Shown here one piece after another: positions 46,171-54,532 of a DNA stretch of 64,000 bases (position 1 is its first letter; every line of letters starts with the position of its first letter). Made by a program: the position numbers and the translations under genes. The notes under the pieces are model-generated. The model worked only from the letters and a program-made list of their open reading frames with translations. It was not told the origin of the DNA and made no database searches. This DNA is from Winogradskyella undariae (GTDB lineage Bacteria; Bacteroidota; Bacteroidia; Flavobacteriales; Flavobacteriaceae), in the NCBI RefSeq assembly GCF_013285155.1, contig NZ_JABTEL010000001.1, positions 372,001 to 436,000 on the forward strand, read 5' to 3'.

Positions 46171-47514
46171 ATGGACAAACATCATATTTCAGTAGGTCTA
46201 GATATAGGAACCACAAAGATTGTGGCCATGATTGGTCGCAAAAACGAGTACGATAAAGTTGAGATTTTAGGTTTAGGTAGGGCTAAAAGTATGGGGGTGC
46301 ATCGTGGTGTTGTTAATAATATAATGCAAACGATCCAATCTATACAACAAGCTGTGCAAGAAGCTGAGGCTGCTGCAAACGAAAAAATTGTAGATGTAAC
46401 TGTAGGTATTGCAGGTCAACATATTCGAAGTTTGCAACATAGTGATTATATCACAAGGCCAAACTCTGATGATGTTATTGATGAAGAAGATATAGATCGT
46501 TTAATTAACCAAGTACATAAATTGGTTATGCTTCCTGGTGAAGAGATTATTCATGTTTTACCTCAAGAATATAAGATTGATGGTCAGGCTGAAATTACAG
46601 AGCCTATCGGTATGTATGGAGGACGTTTAGAAGCTAATTTTCATGTAGTCGTTGGTCAGGTCTCTTCTATTAGAAATGTTGGACGTTGTATTAAAAGTGC
46701 AGGTCTAACTTTAGATGGTATTACATTAGAGCCATTAGCATCTGCAAATGCAGTTTTAAGCAGAGAAGAAAAAGAAGCAGGAATTGCGCTAATTGATATA
46801 GGAGGAGGAACAACAGATTTAGCTATTTTTAAAGATGGTATAATTCGTCATACAGCTGTAATCCCTTTCGGTGGTAATGTAATTACTGAAGATATAAAAG
46901 AAGGTTGCTCAATTATAGAAAAACAAGCAGAGCTTTTAAAAGTAAGGTTTGGATCGGCATGGCCAGGTGAAAATAAAGATAATGAAATTGTATCTATTCC
47001 TGGATTAAGGGGAAGAGAGCCAAAAGAAATAACATTAAAGAATTTGTCTAAAATTATTCACGCTAGAGTTGTGGAAATTATAGAACAAGTTTATGTTGAA
47101 ATAAAAAATTACGGTCACGACGAGCAGAAGAAAAAACTAATCGGCGGAATTGTATTAACAGGTGGTGGAGCACAATTAAAGCATTTAAAGCAATTAGTTG
47201 AATATATCACCGGTATGGATACCAGAATTGGATATCCAAATGAGCATTTAGCAGGTGAAAGTGATGAAGATATTGCTAGTCCATTATTTGCTACCGCAGT
47301 AGGTTTAGTGATGGATGGTTTAAAACGTCAAGAACGAAAAAAAGCTGAAGCTATTGAAGAACAAGAGCAGGTTATTGAAGAACCTATAATTGAAGATGAC
47401 GTTGTAGATGAAGAAGAGGAAGTAGTAGTTGAGCCAAAGCCAATAAAAGAGCGCCGTTCGTTTTTAGATAAATTAACTGAAGGCATAAAAGATTTTTTAG
47501 ATAAAACAGAATAA
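46171..47514 (+). CDS. ftsA: cell division protein FtsA
   Basis: This actin-like ATPase tethers FtsZ to the membrane. The 447 residues show GLDIGTTKIVAMIG, the SHS2 (1C) domain, IDIGGGTTDLAIF and LTGGGAQLKHL. The C-terminus carries an acidic linker (EEQEQVIEEPIIEDD) and ends in a lysine- and phenylalanine-rich amphipathic segment (RSFLDKLTEGIKDFL) that would be the membrane-targeting helix. It lies directly upstream of ftsZ. Confidence 0.96.
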   Translation: MDKHHISVGLDIGTTKIVAMIGRKNEYDKVEILGLGRAKSMGVHRGVVNNIMQTIQSIQQAVQEAEAAANEKIVDVTVGIAGQHIRSLQHSDYITRPNSDDVIDEEDIDRLINQVHKLVMLPGEEIIHVLPQEYKIDGQAEITEPIGMYGGRLEANFHVVVGQVSSIRNVGRCIKSAGLTLDGITLEPLASANAVLSREEKEAGIALIDIGGGTTDLAIFKDGIIRHTAVIPFGGNVITEDIKEGCSIIEKQAELLKVRFGSAWPGENKDNEIVSIPGLRGREPKEITLKNLSKIIHARVVEIIEQVYVEIKNYGHDEQKKKLIGGIVLTGGGAQLKHLKQLVEYITGMDTRIGYPNEHLAGESDEDIASPLFATAVGLVMDGLKRQERKKAEAIEEQEQVIEEPIIEDDVVDEEEEVVVEPKPIKERRSFLDKLTEGIKDFLDKTE

Positions 47515-47624
47515 TACGTAGTGATGACTGTTAAGTTATCTAAGTAATTATATTAAAGAGTAGGACAACTTAAAAATTGTCTGTATTGAAAAAGAATAGA
47601 ATAAATAGTAAACCCATAATAATT

Positions 47625-49571
47625 ATGAGTAATAGCAACGAATTTGGAAATATCTCATTCGATTTACCTAAGCACAAATCAAATGTGATTAAGGTTGTCG
47701 GTGTAGGTGGTGGTGGTAGTAACGCTATAAACCACATGTTTCAACAAGGCATAAAAGGTGTAGATTTTGTAATCTGTAATACAGATTCTCAAGCCCTACA
47801 CAATAGCGGTGTGCCTAATAAAATACAATTAGGTGTCAATTTAACCGAAGGTCTAGGAGCAGGTGCAAATCCAGATGTAGGAGAACAAGCAGCAATAGAA
47901 AGTTCAGAAGACATTCGTAGAATGTTAGATACCAATACTAAAATGGTATTTATCACAGCCGGAATGGGTGGTGGTACTGGTACTGGTGCAGCTCCTGTTA
48001 TTGCGAAAATGGCAAGAGAACTAGAGATCTTAACGGTTGGTATTGTTACCATGCCTTTTGGATTTGAAGGTAAAATGCGAAATGAACAAGCACAGCGTGG
48101 TATTGAAAAATTACGTCAGCAAGTAGATTCATTGGTTGTTATTAATAATAATAAACTTCGTGAGGTTTATGGAAATCTTGGTTTTAAAGCTGGTTTTTCA
48201 AAAGCAGATGAAGTATTAGCTACCGCTTCACGTGGTATTGCAGAAGTAATTACACATCACTATACTCAGAATATTGATTTACGTGATGCTAAAACAGTAT
48301 TAAGTAATAGTGGAACAGCGATTATGGGATCGGCTACTGCTTCAGGTCAAACTAGAGCACAAGAAGCTATTATGAATGCTTTAGATTCACCTTTACTTAA
48401 CGATAATAAAATTACTGGTGCCAAAAACGTATTGTTGCTAATCGTTTCTGGTTCACAAGAAATTACTATTGATGAAATCGGTGAAATTAACGATCATATT
48501 CAATCAGAAGCAGGATATGGTGCCAATATTATTATGGGTGTTGGTGATGATGAAGAACTACAAGAATCAATTTCTGTAACGATTATCGCAACAGGTTTTG
48601 ATCTTGATCAACAGAATGAAATTTCTAATACTGAAACAAAAAAAGTAGTTCATGCTTTAGAGGAAGCTTCTGAAGCCGATGTAAGTACTCAAGAAAAAAC
48701 ACCTGCTATTATCACTCCAGATATTGTTTTAGAAGAAAAAAAACCAGATCCTGTTGTTCGTCATACGTTATTAGTTGAAGAAGAAGTAGAAGAGGTGAAA
48801 ATCCAATCTAAAGTAGAAACAACTCACGAAACAAATTTAATTAAGACAACAGACTTTTTAAAGAATATGAATGTTGTTTATGATGAGGTTTTAGATTCTA
48901 AACCACAAGCTATAACTGAGCCAGAAGATTTTATAATTACAACTCCAATTGTAAATAAAGCGGAGACGATTGAGCCTGAGCCAGAAGAACAAATAACTTT
49001 AACTTTCGATTTACCAATATCTAACAATATTCCAAAGGAAGTAGAAGAGGAGAAGAAAGAAGAGAAAATGTTTTTTAGCCTTGATGAAGATATTAACGAG
49101 ATAAAAGTTAATGAACCTGTAGAGGTGAAATCAGTAGCGAAAATTAATGAAGAAGGTGAAAAGCGTTATCAGTTAGGTGATTTTGAAACAACTCCTTCTT
49201 CTGTAAATACAAAGAAAGAAAAAGTAGAAGTTAAAGAAGAAGTTGTTTTTGTACAGAAAACAATTACTACAGAGGAATCTAAAGTCGTAGCTGATGAAGA
49301 GATTGATCCGATGAACAGTCCTATTTCTGATTTGTTGATTTCTCGTGCAGATGAACGTAGAAGAAAGATGAAAGATTTCAACTATAAGTTTAATACTGCT
49401 AAGATTAATGAAATAGAAAAAGTACCTGCTTACAAGAGACAAGGTGTTAATTTAGAAGATGCTCAGCATTCTTCTCAAACTAAAGCCTCTAGAATGTCTG
49501 TTGGTACAGATGAAAATGATGATATTCAATTAAGAAGTAATAATTCATTTTTACATGATAATGTAGATTAA
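47625..49571 (+). CDS. ftsZ: cell division protein FtsZ with long C-terminal extension
   Basis: This tubulin-like GTPase forms the Z ring. The ATG at 47625 gives 648 residues starting MSNSNEFG; the frame also allows TTG at 47577, which would add 16 residues. The GTPase core covers about residues 18-330, with VVGVGGGGSNAI and the G-box GGGTGTG at 115-121. The rest, about 310 residues, is a Glu- and Lys-rich linker much longer than in E. coli, with a short conserved-looking C-terminal part (EKVPAYKRQGVNLED). Long FtsZ tails are usual in Bacteroidota. Confidence 0.96.
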   Translation: MSNSNEFGNISFDLPKHKSNVIKVVGVGGGGSNAINHMFQQGIKGVDFVICNTDSQALHNSGVPNKIQLGVNLTEGLGAGANPDVGEQAAIESSEDIRRMLDTNTKMVFITAGMGGGTGTGAAPVIAKMARELEILTVGIVTMPFGFEGKMRNEQAQRGIEKLRQQVDSLVVINNNKLREVYGNLGFKAGFSKADEVLATASRGIAEVITHHYTQNIDLRDAKTVLSNSGTAIMGSATASGQTRAQEAIMNALDSPLLNDNKITGAKNVLLLIVSGSQEITIDEIGEINDHIQSEAGYGANIIMGVGDDEELQESISVTIIATGFDLDQQNEISNTETKKVVHALEEASEADVSTQEKTPAIITPDIVLEEKKPDPVVRHTLLVEEEVEEVKIQSKVETTHETNLIKTTDFLKNMNVVYDEVLDSKPQAITEPEDFIITTPIVNKAETIEPEPEEQITLTFDLPISNNIPKEVEEEKKEEKMFFSLDEDINEIKVNEPVEVKSVAKINEEGEKRYQLGDFETTPSSVNTKKEKVEVKEEVVFVQKTITTEESKVVADEEIDPMNSPISDLLISRADERRRKMKDFNYKFNTAKINEIEKVPAYKRQGVNLEDAQHSSQTKASRMSVGTDENDDIQLRSNNSFLHDNVD

Positions 49572-49598
49572 TAATAGACTCTAATCTATAACATAATT

Positions 49599-49634
49599 AA
49601 ATCCAAAAAGAGATATTCTCTTTTTGGATTTTTT
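49599..49634 (+). terminator. terminator closing the dcw cluster
   Basis: A 14-bp stem (49599-49612 with 49618-49631, core TCCAAAAAGAG/CTCTTTTTGGA) has a 5-nt loop and a T-run 28 bases past the ftsZ stop. Confidence 0.9.
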
Positions 49635-49690
49635 GTTTATAATAGGTGTTTATTAGAACTTATCTTATGTGTCCTCATGGAAACTTTTAG

Positions 49691-49698
49691 TATCTTTG
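49691..49698 (+). promoter_or_regulatory. candidate -7 box of the GatB/YqeY gene
   Basis: TATCTTTG matches TAnnTTTG exactly, 25 bases before the start codon. The -33 position lacks a clear TTTG. Confidence 0.45.
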
Positions 49699-49723
49699 GG
49701 CTTCTTAAATAAAGAACAAAATT

Positions 49724-50173
49724 ATGAGTTTACAAGTTGATATTATGACTGCAATGAAGGCAGCGATGAAAGGAAAAGATCAAACAGCTTTAGCTGCTTT
49801 AAGAGCTGTAAAATCAGAAATATTATTAGCACAAACAGCTACTGGATCTAAAGAAGAAATTTCTGCAGAAGAGGAAATAAAAATATTATCTAAAATGGTT
49901 AAGCAGCGTAAAGATAGCGCCGCTATATTTTTAGAACAAGATCGTAACGATTTAGCTGAGCCAGAATTAGCACAAGCAGAAATTATTAGTAAATTTTTAC
50001 CAGCACAACTATCTGAAGAGGAAATTACTGTAGTAGTAATAAAAACTATTGCTACAACTGGAGCAGAAGGTATGAAAGATATGGGTAAAGTTATGGGAAT
50101 GGTAAGTAAAGAATTAGCTGGTAAAGCTGATGGAAAAACCATTTCTAATATTGTTAAGGCTAAATTGTCTTAG
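49724..50173 (+). CDS. GatB/YqeY domain protein
   Basis: This small 149-residue helical protein is homologous to the tRNA-binding C-terminal domain of the amidotransferase subunit GatB. It begins with the YqeY pattern (DIMTAMKAAMKGKDQTALAALRAVKSEI), has the central IKILSKMVKQRKDSA and ends in the GKADGKTISNIVKAKL signature. The function of stand-alone YqeY proteins is not established; tRNA binding is inferred. A tRNA gene follows 41 bp later. Confidence 0.94.
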   Translation: MSLQVDIMTAMKAAMKGKDQTALAALRAVKSEILLAQTATGSKEEISAEEEIKILSKMVKQRKDSAAIFLEQDRNDLAEPELAQAEIISKFLPAQLSEEEITVVVIKTIATTGAEGMKDMGKVMGMVSKELAGKADGKTISNIVKAKLS

Positions 50174-50191
50174 GTATAAATATAAATAATG

Positions 50192-50212
50192 CACCTGTTT
50201 TTACAGGTGTTT
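50192..50212 (+). terminator. short hairpin between YqeY gene and tRNA-Arg
   Basis: CACCTGT (50192-50198) pairs with ACAGGTG (50203-50209) around a TTTT loop. Only a weak T-stretch follows, so it may attenuate transcription or mark a processing point before the tRNA. Confidence 0.5.
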
Positions 50213-50214
50213 AT

Positions 50215-50288
50215 GGCTGCGTAGTTCAACTGGATAGAATATCAGATTTCGGCTCTGAGGGTTGGGGGTTCGAATCCCTTCGCGGTCA
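50215..50288 (+). tRNA. tRNA-Arg (anticodon TCG)
   Basis: This 74-nt cloverleaf has acceptor stem GGCTGCG/CGCGGTC (two G-U pairs), D arm GTTC/GAAT, anticodon stem TCAGA/TCTGA with loop TTTCGGC giving TCG, and T arm GGGGG/CCCTT (two G-U pairs) with loop TTCGAAT. The 3' CCA is not encoded. The many G-U pairs make it look less stable than average, but the structure is complete. Confidence 0.92.
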
Positions 50289-50293
50289 CTAAT

Positions 50294-50358
50294 AAATAGT
50301 TTCAACGAAAAAACGCTAAGCTCGCTTGAGCGTTTTTTCGTTGAAACTATTTTCAAAG
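50294..50358. terminator. perfect 24-bp hairpin after tRNA-Arg
   Basis: Arms at 50294-50317 and 50329-50352 are perfect reverse complements over 24 bp around an 11-nt loop that can pair further (AAGC with GCTT). Internal A and T runs (CGAAAAAACGCT / AGCGTTTTTTCG) allow it to terminate both the tRNA and, from the other side, the minus-strand gene ending at 50427. It is much longer than the other terminators here. Confidence 0.8.
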
Positions 50359-50426
50359 CGGAGCTTTAAGGGATGCGTAGCAATCTTGTAAAGCTTCGTT
50401 TTTCTTGAGTAATTTTTTTGGATTGA

Positions 50427-51311
50427 TTACTTCAGCTCAACCTCTAAAATATTAGCGCTTCTGCTCTTCTTTTTAAATTCATTAGAAATAAATAGGCGTC
50501 CATCTTCACTAAAGGTAATACCTTCTGCTTGGGTGAATTTACGCTCATCTAATGGGAGAACTTTTAATATTTCTCCTTTGCTATTGAGAATTACGAGTTT
50601 TGGCTTTTTACCTTCTAAAACATAAATATCTTTAGTTTTAGGGTGAATAGCAATGTCGGATGGATTAAGTGTTTTGTGGATTTTTTTACCGCGATAAAGT
50701 TTAAATACGTCAGCTTTTAAGTCAATTTTAAACAAAGGTAAACTGTCCATTTGTTTGGTGTTTATCGGGATTTTATAGATGCATTTTAAGTCTTTAGCAA
50801 TAAGACCTTCATCTTTTGGGATTAAGAGTAATTGGTTGTGGTCTTTATCAAAAGTTAGACTTTCAATATTATTATGCTCTGTGAAAAGAGTTTTGAATTT
50901 TGAAACTTCTCTGTTTGTAGATCTGTAATTTTTCACTTCATAGATCACTCCATCACTTCGCATTACATAAGCGTTGTCGTTATTAATAGCTAAGCCTTCG
51001 TAATCACCAGAATTAGCGAATTTTATTTTTTCTAGTAACGCTTTTTGTTCAATATCATAAATATAAATATAGCCGTCTTCATCTTGTATACCAGCAAAAA
51101 CATTCTCGCTGATCCAAACAATACCGCTAATTTCATTTAAAATTTCAGGTAAATAATAAGTGTTTTTTATCTCGTAAATTTTAGAAAATATCAAATCAGT
51201 TTTATTGCTTTTATTTACTAGAGAGTCCGTTATGGGTTTTTGTAATGCTAGTAATATAATGCCAAAAAGGATAGTGATAAAAATGGTTATGTGAGATTTT
51301 AAAAAATTCAT
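50427..51311 (-). CDS. SdiA-regulated-like beta-propeller protein
   Basis: This 294-residue protein has an N-terminal hydrophobic segment (about residues 8-25), which may be a signal anchor. The rest is a repeat-built propeller with motifs of the SdiA-regulated family: LNEISGIVWISENVFAGIQDEDG, GDYEGLAIN, LNPSDIAIHPKTKDIYVLEG and QAEGITFSEDGRLFISNE. It is probably periplasmic. Family function is not established, and no SdiA regulator is present. It shares the minus strand with the PepSY gene upstream. Confidence 0.82.
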   Translation of the reverse strand: MNFLKSHITIFITILFGIILLALQKPITDSLVNKSNKTDLIFSKIYEIKNTYYLPEILNEISGIVWISENVFAGIQDEDGYIYIYDIEQKALLEKIKFANSGDYEGLAINNDNAYVMRSDGVIYEVKNYRSTNREVSKFKTLFTEHNNIESLTFDKDHNQLLLIPKDEGLIAKDLKCIYKIPINTKQMDSLPLFKIDLKADVFKLYRGKKIHKTLNPSDIAIHPKTKDIYVLEGKKPKLVILNSKGEILKVLPLDERKFTQAEGITFSEDGRLFISNEFKKKSRSANILEVELK

Positions 51312-51361
51312 AAAAGCCTTATTATTTACCTAAATTCTATATTAATATTGGGTAAATTTAA

Positions 51362-51817
51362 TTAATCCCAAAATAATACTGTTGTATTTACCGTACCATC
51401 TTCATTAAATACAATGTGATCATCAGTTGGAGTGTTGTTTAGCTCAATTAAATAGTAGTTAACATCGTCGATAACTAGTATTTCAGCATCATCAATAGTT
51501 CTGTTATTGTAATCTGTAGCAATTGTTGTTGTTATAGATTCGGGAACTTCAGATATAAGGATGTCGTACTTGTATTTTACTAAGCTACCATCGTTATTAT
51601 AAAGAGCTTCGTAATCTACATTTCCAATTTCAAATTCAACAATATATTGGTCGCCATAGGTTTCGTATTCTACATCCGTTGCATTTGGAAATTCTGCATC
51701 AAATGCAACATTGATTTCACTTGGAACTTGAGAAATACTTAAATCATCATCGTCATCACTACATGATGTAAAACCTAAAGTTACTGCTATCATTACAATT
51801 AAAGGGAATCTTTTCAT
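51362..51817 (-). CDS. PepSY-like lipoprotein, copy 1
   Basis: This 151-residue lipoprotein has a signal ending FTSC followed by a run of aspartates (SDDDDD). The body is two PepSY-like (DUF2874-type) repeats: VAFDAEFPNATDVEYETYG and a second beginning near SITTTIATDYNNRTI. Such proteins are thought to be periplasmic binders or inhibitors, but their role is unproven. It lies downstream of and co-oriented with the histidine kinase gene, about 107 bp away, and has its own upstream motif shared with the regulator operon. Confidence 0.85.
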   Translation of the reverse strand: MKRFPLIVMIAVTLGFTSCSDDDDDLSISQVPSEINVAFDAEFPNATDVEYETYGDQYIVEFEIGNVDYEALYNNDGSLVKYKYDILISEVPESITTTIATDYNNRTIDDAEILVIDDVNYYLIELNNTPTDDHIVFNEDGTVNTTVLFWD

Positions 51818-51847
51818 TATTATATTTTTTTTAAGTTATTAATGACC

Positions 51848-51884
51848 CAAATATGATACTGAAAACTGAAAACAATTGGTAATA
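51848..51884 (-). promoter_or_regulatory. candidate promoter and shared motif of PepSY copy 1
   Basis: On the minus strand TATTACCAATTG (51884-51873) lies 17 bases before CATATTTG (51855-51848), a one-mismatch -7 box. The same motif precedes the response-regulator gene and PepSY copy 2, the latter with the same 17-base spacing. Confidence 0.5.
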
Positions 51885-51924
51885 GGGATTAATAGAGTCG
51901 TATTTATAATTAAATTAACGTTTT

Positions 51925-53187
51925 TTAGAAATGAATATAAAAAACATGTGTGTTTTTAAAGTTGTAAGAAACTTCTAAATCGTATTTAGAAGCAATAGCT
52001 ATATTGATGGCCAGCCCTAATCCTGATGATTTTTCACTATAACTAACTTTTTTAAATCTAGTAAATAAATCTTCTTTTCTTAGTGCTTCAGTAATACCGG
52101 TATTAGAAATAGACCAAGTATTATGATTAAGCTTAATGTTGATTTGCTGATTTGTATTACCATGAATAATGGCGTTTTTCATAAAATTGGTCAGTAGTAT
52201 TGTCGCTAGATCTTTATTCATTTTAATACTTGGAGTAGATTTATGATCTATAATAATAGACATATTTCTATGGTTAAGTAAGTCTTCAAAATCTTCAGTT
52301 ATTTTTTTTGTTAAGTTTAAGAAATCAATGTTTTCTTCATCTAAAAATTCTTTATTTTCAATTTTAGATAATAGAAGTAAAGATTTATTGAGGCGTGTTA
52401 ATCGATTTAAATTATCTAAAACAGAAGCTAATGATTTCGTTTGGTCTTCATCTAAACGATGTTTTTCTAAAAATAACTCCAGTTTATTGATGCTAATAGC
52501 TAAAGGGGTTTGCAGCTCATGAGAGGCATTTTCAATAAAGTGCTTTTGTTCAATGTAGCTATCGCTAGATTTTTTTATCAGTTTTGTAATGGTGTCATTT
52601 AATAATTGAAACTCATCTATAGAACTAGGTTTTGTAATGATTTTATTTTCTTTCTCAATCTTGAAATTTTTTAATTGAGAAATAGAATAATAGAAAGGTT
52701 TCCATATTTTTTTTAAGAGAATATTGTTTAATAAAAGGATACTGATAAGTAGTATAAAGTATAAAGAAATAAGATACGTAAACATATCAGAGATCAGGTC
52801 GTCTTCTTCAATCATAGAGGTTATGATTTTTACTTTATAAAATCCATGATCGTGTTTTAATTTACTTTCAAAAATACGTACAGGTTCAAAATCATTTTCG
52901 TTATACATATACATTAATGTATCTCTATAACTATCTTTAAATGCTCTATATTGGTTTTCTGAAATGGGTTTAAAGGTGTAGACGTGTTTATTTAAGTCTG
53001 TATTATTTAGTATTGAAGGATCTTCATTAGCGCGTTTTGTGAGTAATATTTTATGATTTTCTAGTCCATCATCTAAACTGTCATAAATTTCTTCTAACAT
53101 GGCATAATAAAACGCAATGGCCCAAATTGTAATTAGAGGAAGAAGTAGGAGTGATAAATATTTAGTTGTATGGTTAAGTAGTTTCAT
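51925..53187 (-). CDS. sensor histidine kinase (PepSY-linked system)
   Basis: This 420-residue membrane kinase has membrane helices at about 9-30 and 135-158 that flank a periplasmic sensor segment of about 100 residues. The HisKA motif is ASHELQTP with phospho-acceptor His223. The ATPase domain has the N-box NFMKNAIIHG and the G2 loop SSGLGLAINIA. The G1 box is reduced to ISNTG, a variant seen in this group. Its ATG overlaps the last base of the response-regulator gene, so the two are translated together. PepSY-like genes lie on both sides of the pair. Confidence 0.92.
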   Translation of the reverse strand: MKLLNHTTKYLSLLLLPLITIWAIAFYYAMLEEIYDSLDDGLENHKILLTKRANEDPSILNNTDLNKHVYTFKPISENQYRAFKDSYRDTLMYMYNENDFEPVRIFESKLKHDHGFYKVKIITSMIEEDDLISDMFTYLISLYFILLISILLLNNILLKKIWKPFYYSISQLKNFKIEKENKIITKPSSIDEFQLLNDTITKLIKKSSDSYIEQKHFIENASHELQTPLAISINKLELFLEKHRLDEDQTKSLASVLDNLNRLTRLNKSLLLLSKIENKEFLDEENIDFLNLTKKITEDFEDLLNHRNMSIIIDHKSTPSIKMNKDLATILLTNFMKNAIIHGNTNQQINIKLNHNTWSISNTGITEALRKEDLFTRFKKVSYSEKSSGLGLAINIAIASKYDLEVSYNFKNTHVFYIHF

Positions 53188-53858
53188 TAGTTAATGTTCA
53201 ATTTATAACCTACGCCATAAACAGCTTCTACGTTGATTGTTGCTTGTTCTATTTTTTTTCTAAGGTTTTTAATCTGTGAGTAGATAAAATCAAAACTATC
53301 CGATTGGTCTATGTGGTCTCCCCAAACGTGTTCTGCTAAAGCAGATTTTGTAACAAGTCTGTTTTTGTTCGTTATTAAATACATTAAAATGTCGTACTCT
53401 TTTCTGTTTAGATCAATAACCTGATCTTTAATTTTTACTTCACGATTTTCTGGTGAGATACTTACATTTCCTATGTTTATTAGCTTTTGTCCATCAAAAT
53501 TTAAGCGTCTTAAAATAGCTTTTACACGAGCGTTTAATTCTGCATTATGAAATGGTTTAGGTAAGTAATCATCAGCGCCCAAATTAAGTCCTTTTAAACG
53601 GTCGTCCAGAGAGTTTTTTGCAGAAACAATAATAACACCATGTGGTTTGCTTTGTGCCTTTATTTGTTCTAACAAATTTAGTCCATTACCATCTGGTAGA
53701 TTGATATCTAATAAAATACAGCTATAATCATATACGTTAAGCTTAGAGCTGGCTGTTTTATAATCTGTAGCTGTTTCTATTTGGTAATGCTCGCGTTCTA
53801 ATGTTAAACGCATATTTTCTAGCATTTCGGGTTCGTCTTCTATGATTAAAATTTTCAT
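53187..53858 (-). CDS. OmpR-family response regulator (PepSY-linked system)
   Basis: This 223-residue protein has a receiver domain with phospho-acceptor Asp51 (LLDINLPDGNG), acidic pocket IIEDEP, SAKNS and KPF, and a C-terminal winged helix (LNRKEYDILMYLITNKNRLVTK to VEAVYGVGYKLNIN). It is cognate to the kinase that starts at its stop codon. Its promoter region carries the motif that recurs in front of both PepSY genes, which makes these its likely targets, an inference. Confidence 0.95.
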   Translation of the reverse strand: MKILIIEDEPEMLENMRLTLEREHYQIETATDYKTASSKLNVYDYSCILLDINLPDGNGLNLLEQIKAQSKPHGVIIVSAKNSLDDRLKGLNLGADDYLPKPFHNAELNARVKAILRRLNFDGQKLINIGNVSISPENREVKIKDQVIDLNRKEYDILMYLITNKNRLVTKSALAEHVWGDHIDQSDSFDFIYSQIKNLRKKIEQATINVEAVYGVGYKLNIN

Positions 53859-53887
53859 TATAAATGGCTTTCAACAACAATATAACC

Positions 53888-53911
53888 CAAATCTAAAAAC
53901 AATTAGGAATA
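53888..53911 (-). promoter_or_regulatory. candidate promoter and shared motif of the response regulator gene
   Basis: On the minus strand TAGATTTG (53895-53888) is an exact TAnnTTTG box 29 bases before the start codon. TATTCCTAATTG (53911-53900) lies just upstream of it, in the spacer. Confidence 0.55.
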
Positions 53912-53931
53912 ATAGAAAATAAAGCACAAAC

Positions 53932-53957
53932 TCAATCATTGTATTAACAATGATTGA
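53932..53957. promoter_or_regulatory. 10-bp perfect palindrome in the divergent region
   Basis: TCAATCATTG (53932-53941) and CAATGATTGA (53948-53957) flank a 6-bp centre. No T-run follows, so an operator is more likely than a terminator. It is centred between the two copies of the shared motif. Confidence 0.5.
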
Positions 53958-54012
53958 TCTTGTATTTTAAAATATGAATTGATCTTTTTTAATAAACCTA
54001 TTAAGGGCATTG

Positions 54013-54049
54013 TATTCCTAATTGATTGCAGATTTGTTACTTTATTTTG
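54013..54049 (+). promoter_or_regulatory. candidate promoter and shared motif of PepSY copy 2
   Basis: TATTCCTAATTG (54013-54024), identical to the motif of the regulator gene, lies 17 bases before TTATTTTG (54042-54049), a one-mismatch -7 box. The ATG is at 54077. Confidence 0.5.
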
Positions 54050-54076
54050 TTGAATAATTTAACTTAAAAAGATATA

Positions 54077-54517
54077 ATGAAAAATTTAAGAATGATTGTT
54101 TTTGCAACTTTAGTTACGCTAACAGTTAGTGCACAAGATTTAAGAATGGATGAAGTTCCAGCAAATTTAATAACTGATTTTCAGAAAAATCACAAAACAG
54201 CTTTGGATGTAGAGTGGGAAATGGAAGGTGATAATTATAAAGTGGAATTTGATGAAGGAAAGCTGGATTATGAAATTTGGTACACTAAGTCTAGTGAAGT
54301 TGTAAAATCTAAAAAGGAAATTACAGAGAGAGATTTACCGTCAGCAATTTTATCTGTAATTAAAAGTAAATATTCAGGATATAAAGTTGATGAAGCTAAG
54401 GTGACTGAACTAAATAAAAATAAAAGGTATGAGGTTGAGTTAGATAAAGGTTGGGAAGAAGAATTAAAGGTTGTTTTTGATGAAAAAGGAAATGTAATAA
54501 GTTCTATAAAAGACTAA
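54077..54517 (+). CDS. PepSY-like secreted protein, copy 2
   Basis: This 146-residue periplasmic protein has a signal peptide (ends TVSAQD) and two PepSY-like repeats (VPANLITDFQKNHKTALDVEW and LPSAILSVIKSKYSGYKVDEA). It is similar in plan to copy 1 but lacks a lipobox. It is divergent from the response-regulator gene, and the two share a 218-bp control region with inverted copies of one motif. Confidence 0.87.
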   Translation: MKNLRMIVFATLVTLTVSAQDLRMDEVPANLITDFQKNHKTALDVEWEMEGDNYKVEFDEGKLDYEIWYTKSSEVVKSKKEITERDLPSAILSVIKSKYSGYKVDEAKVTELNKNKRYEVELDKGWEEELKVVFDEKGNVISSIKD

Positions 54518-54532
54518 ATTAGGTTTTAATAT

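Noticed and set aside
50289..50426. Possible integrated element or attachment site behind tRNA-Arg
   Set aside because: There is no duplicated tRNA 3' end, no integrase gene and ordinary chromosomal genes on both sides.
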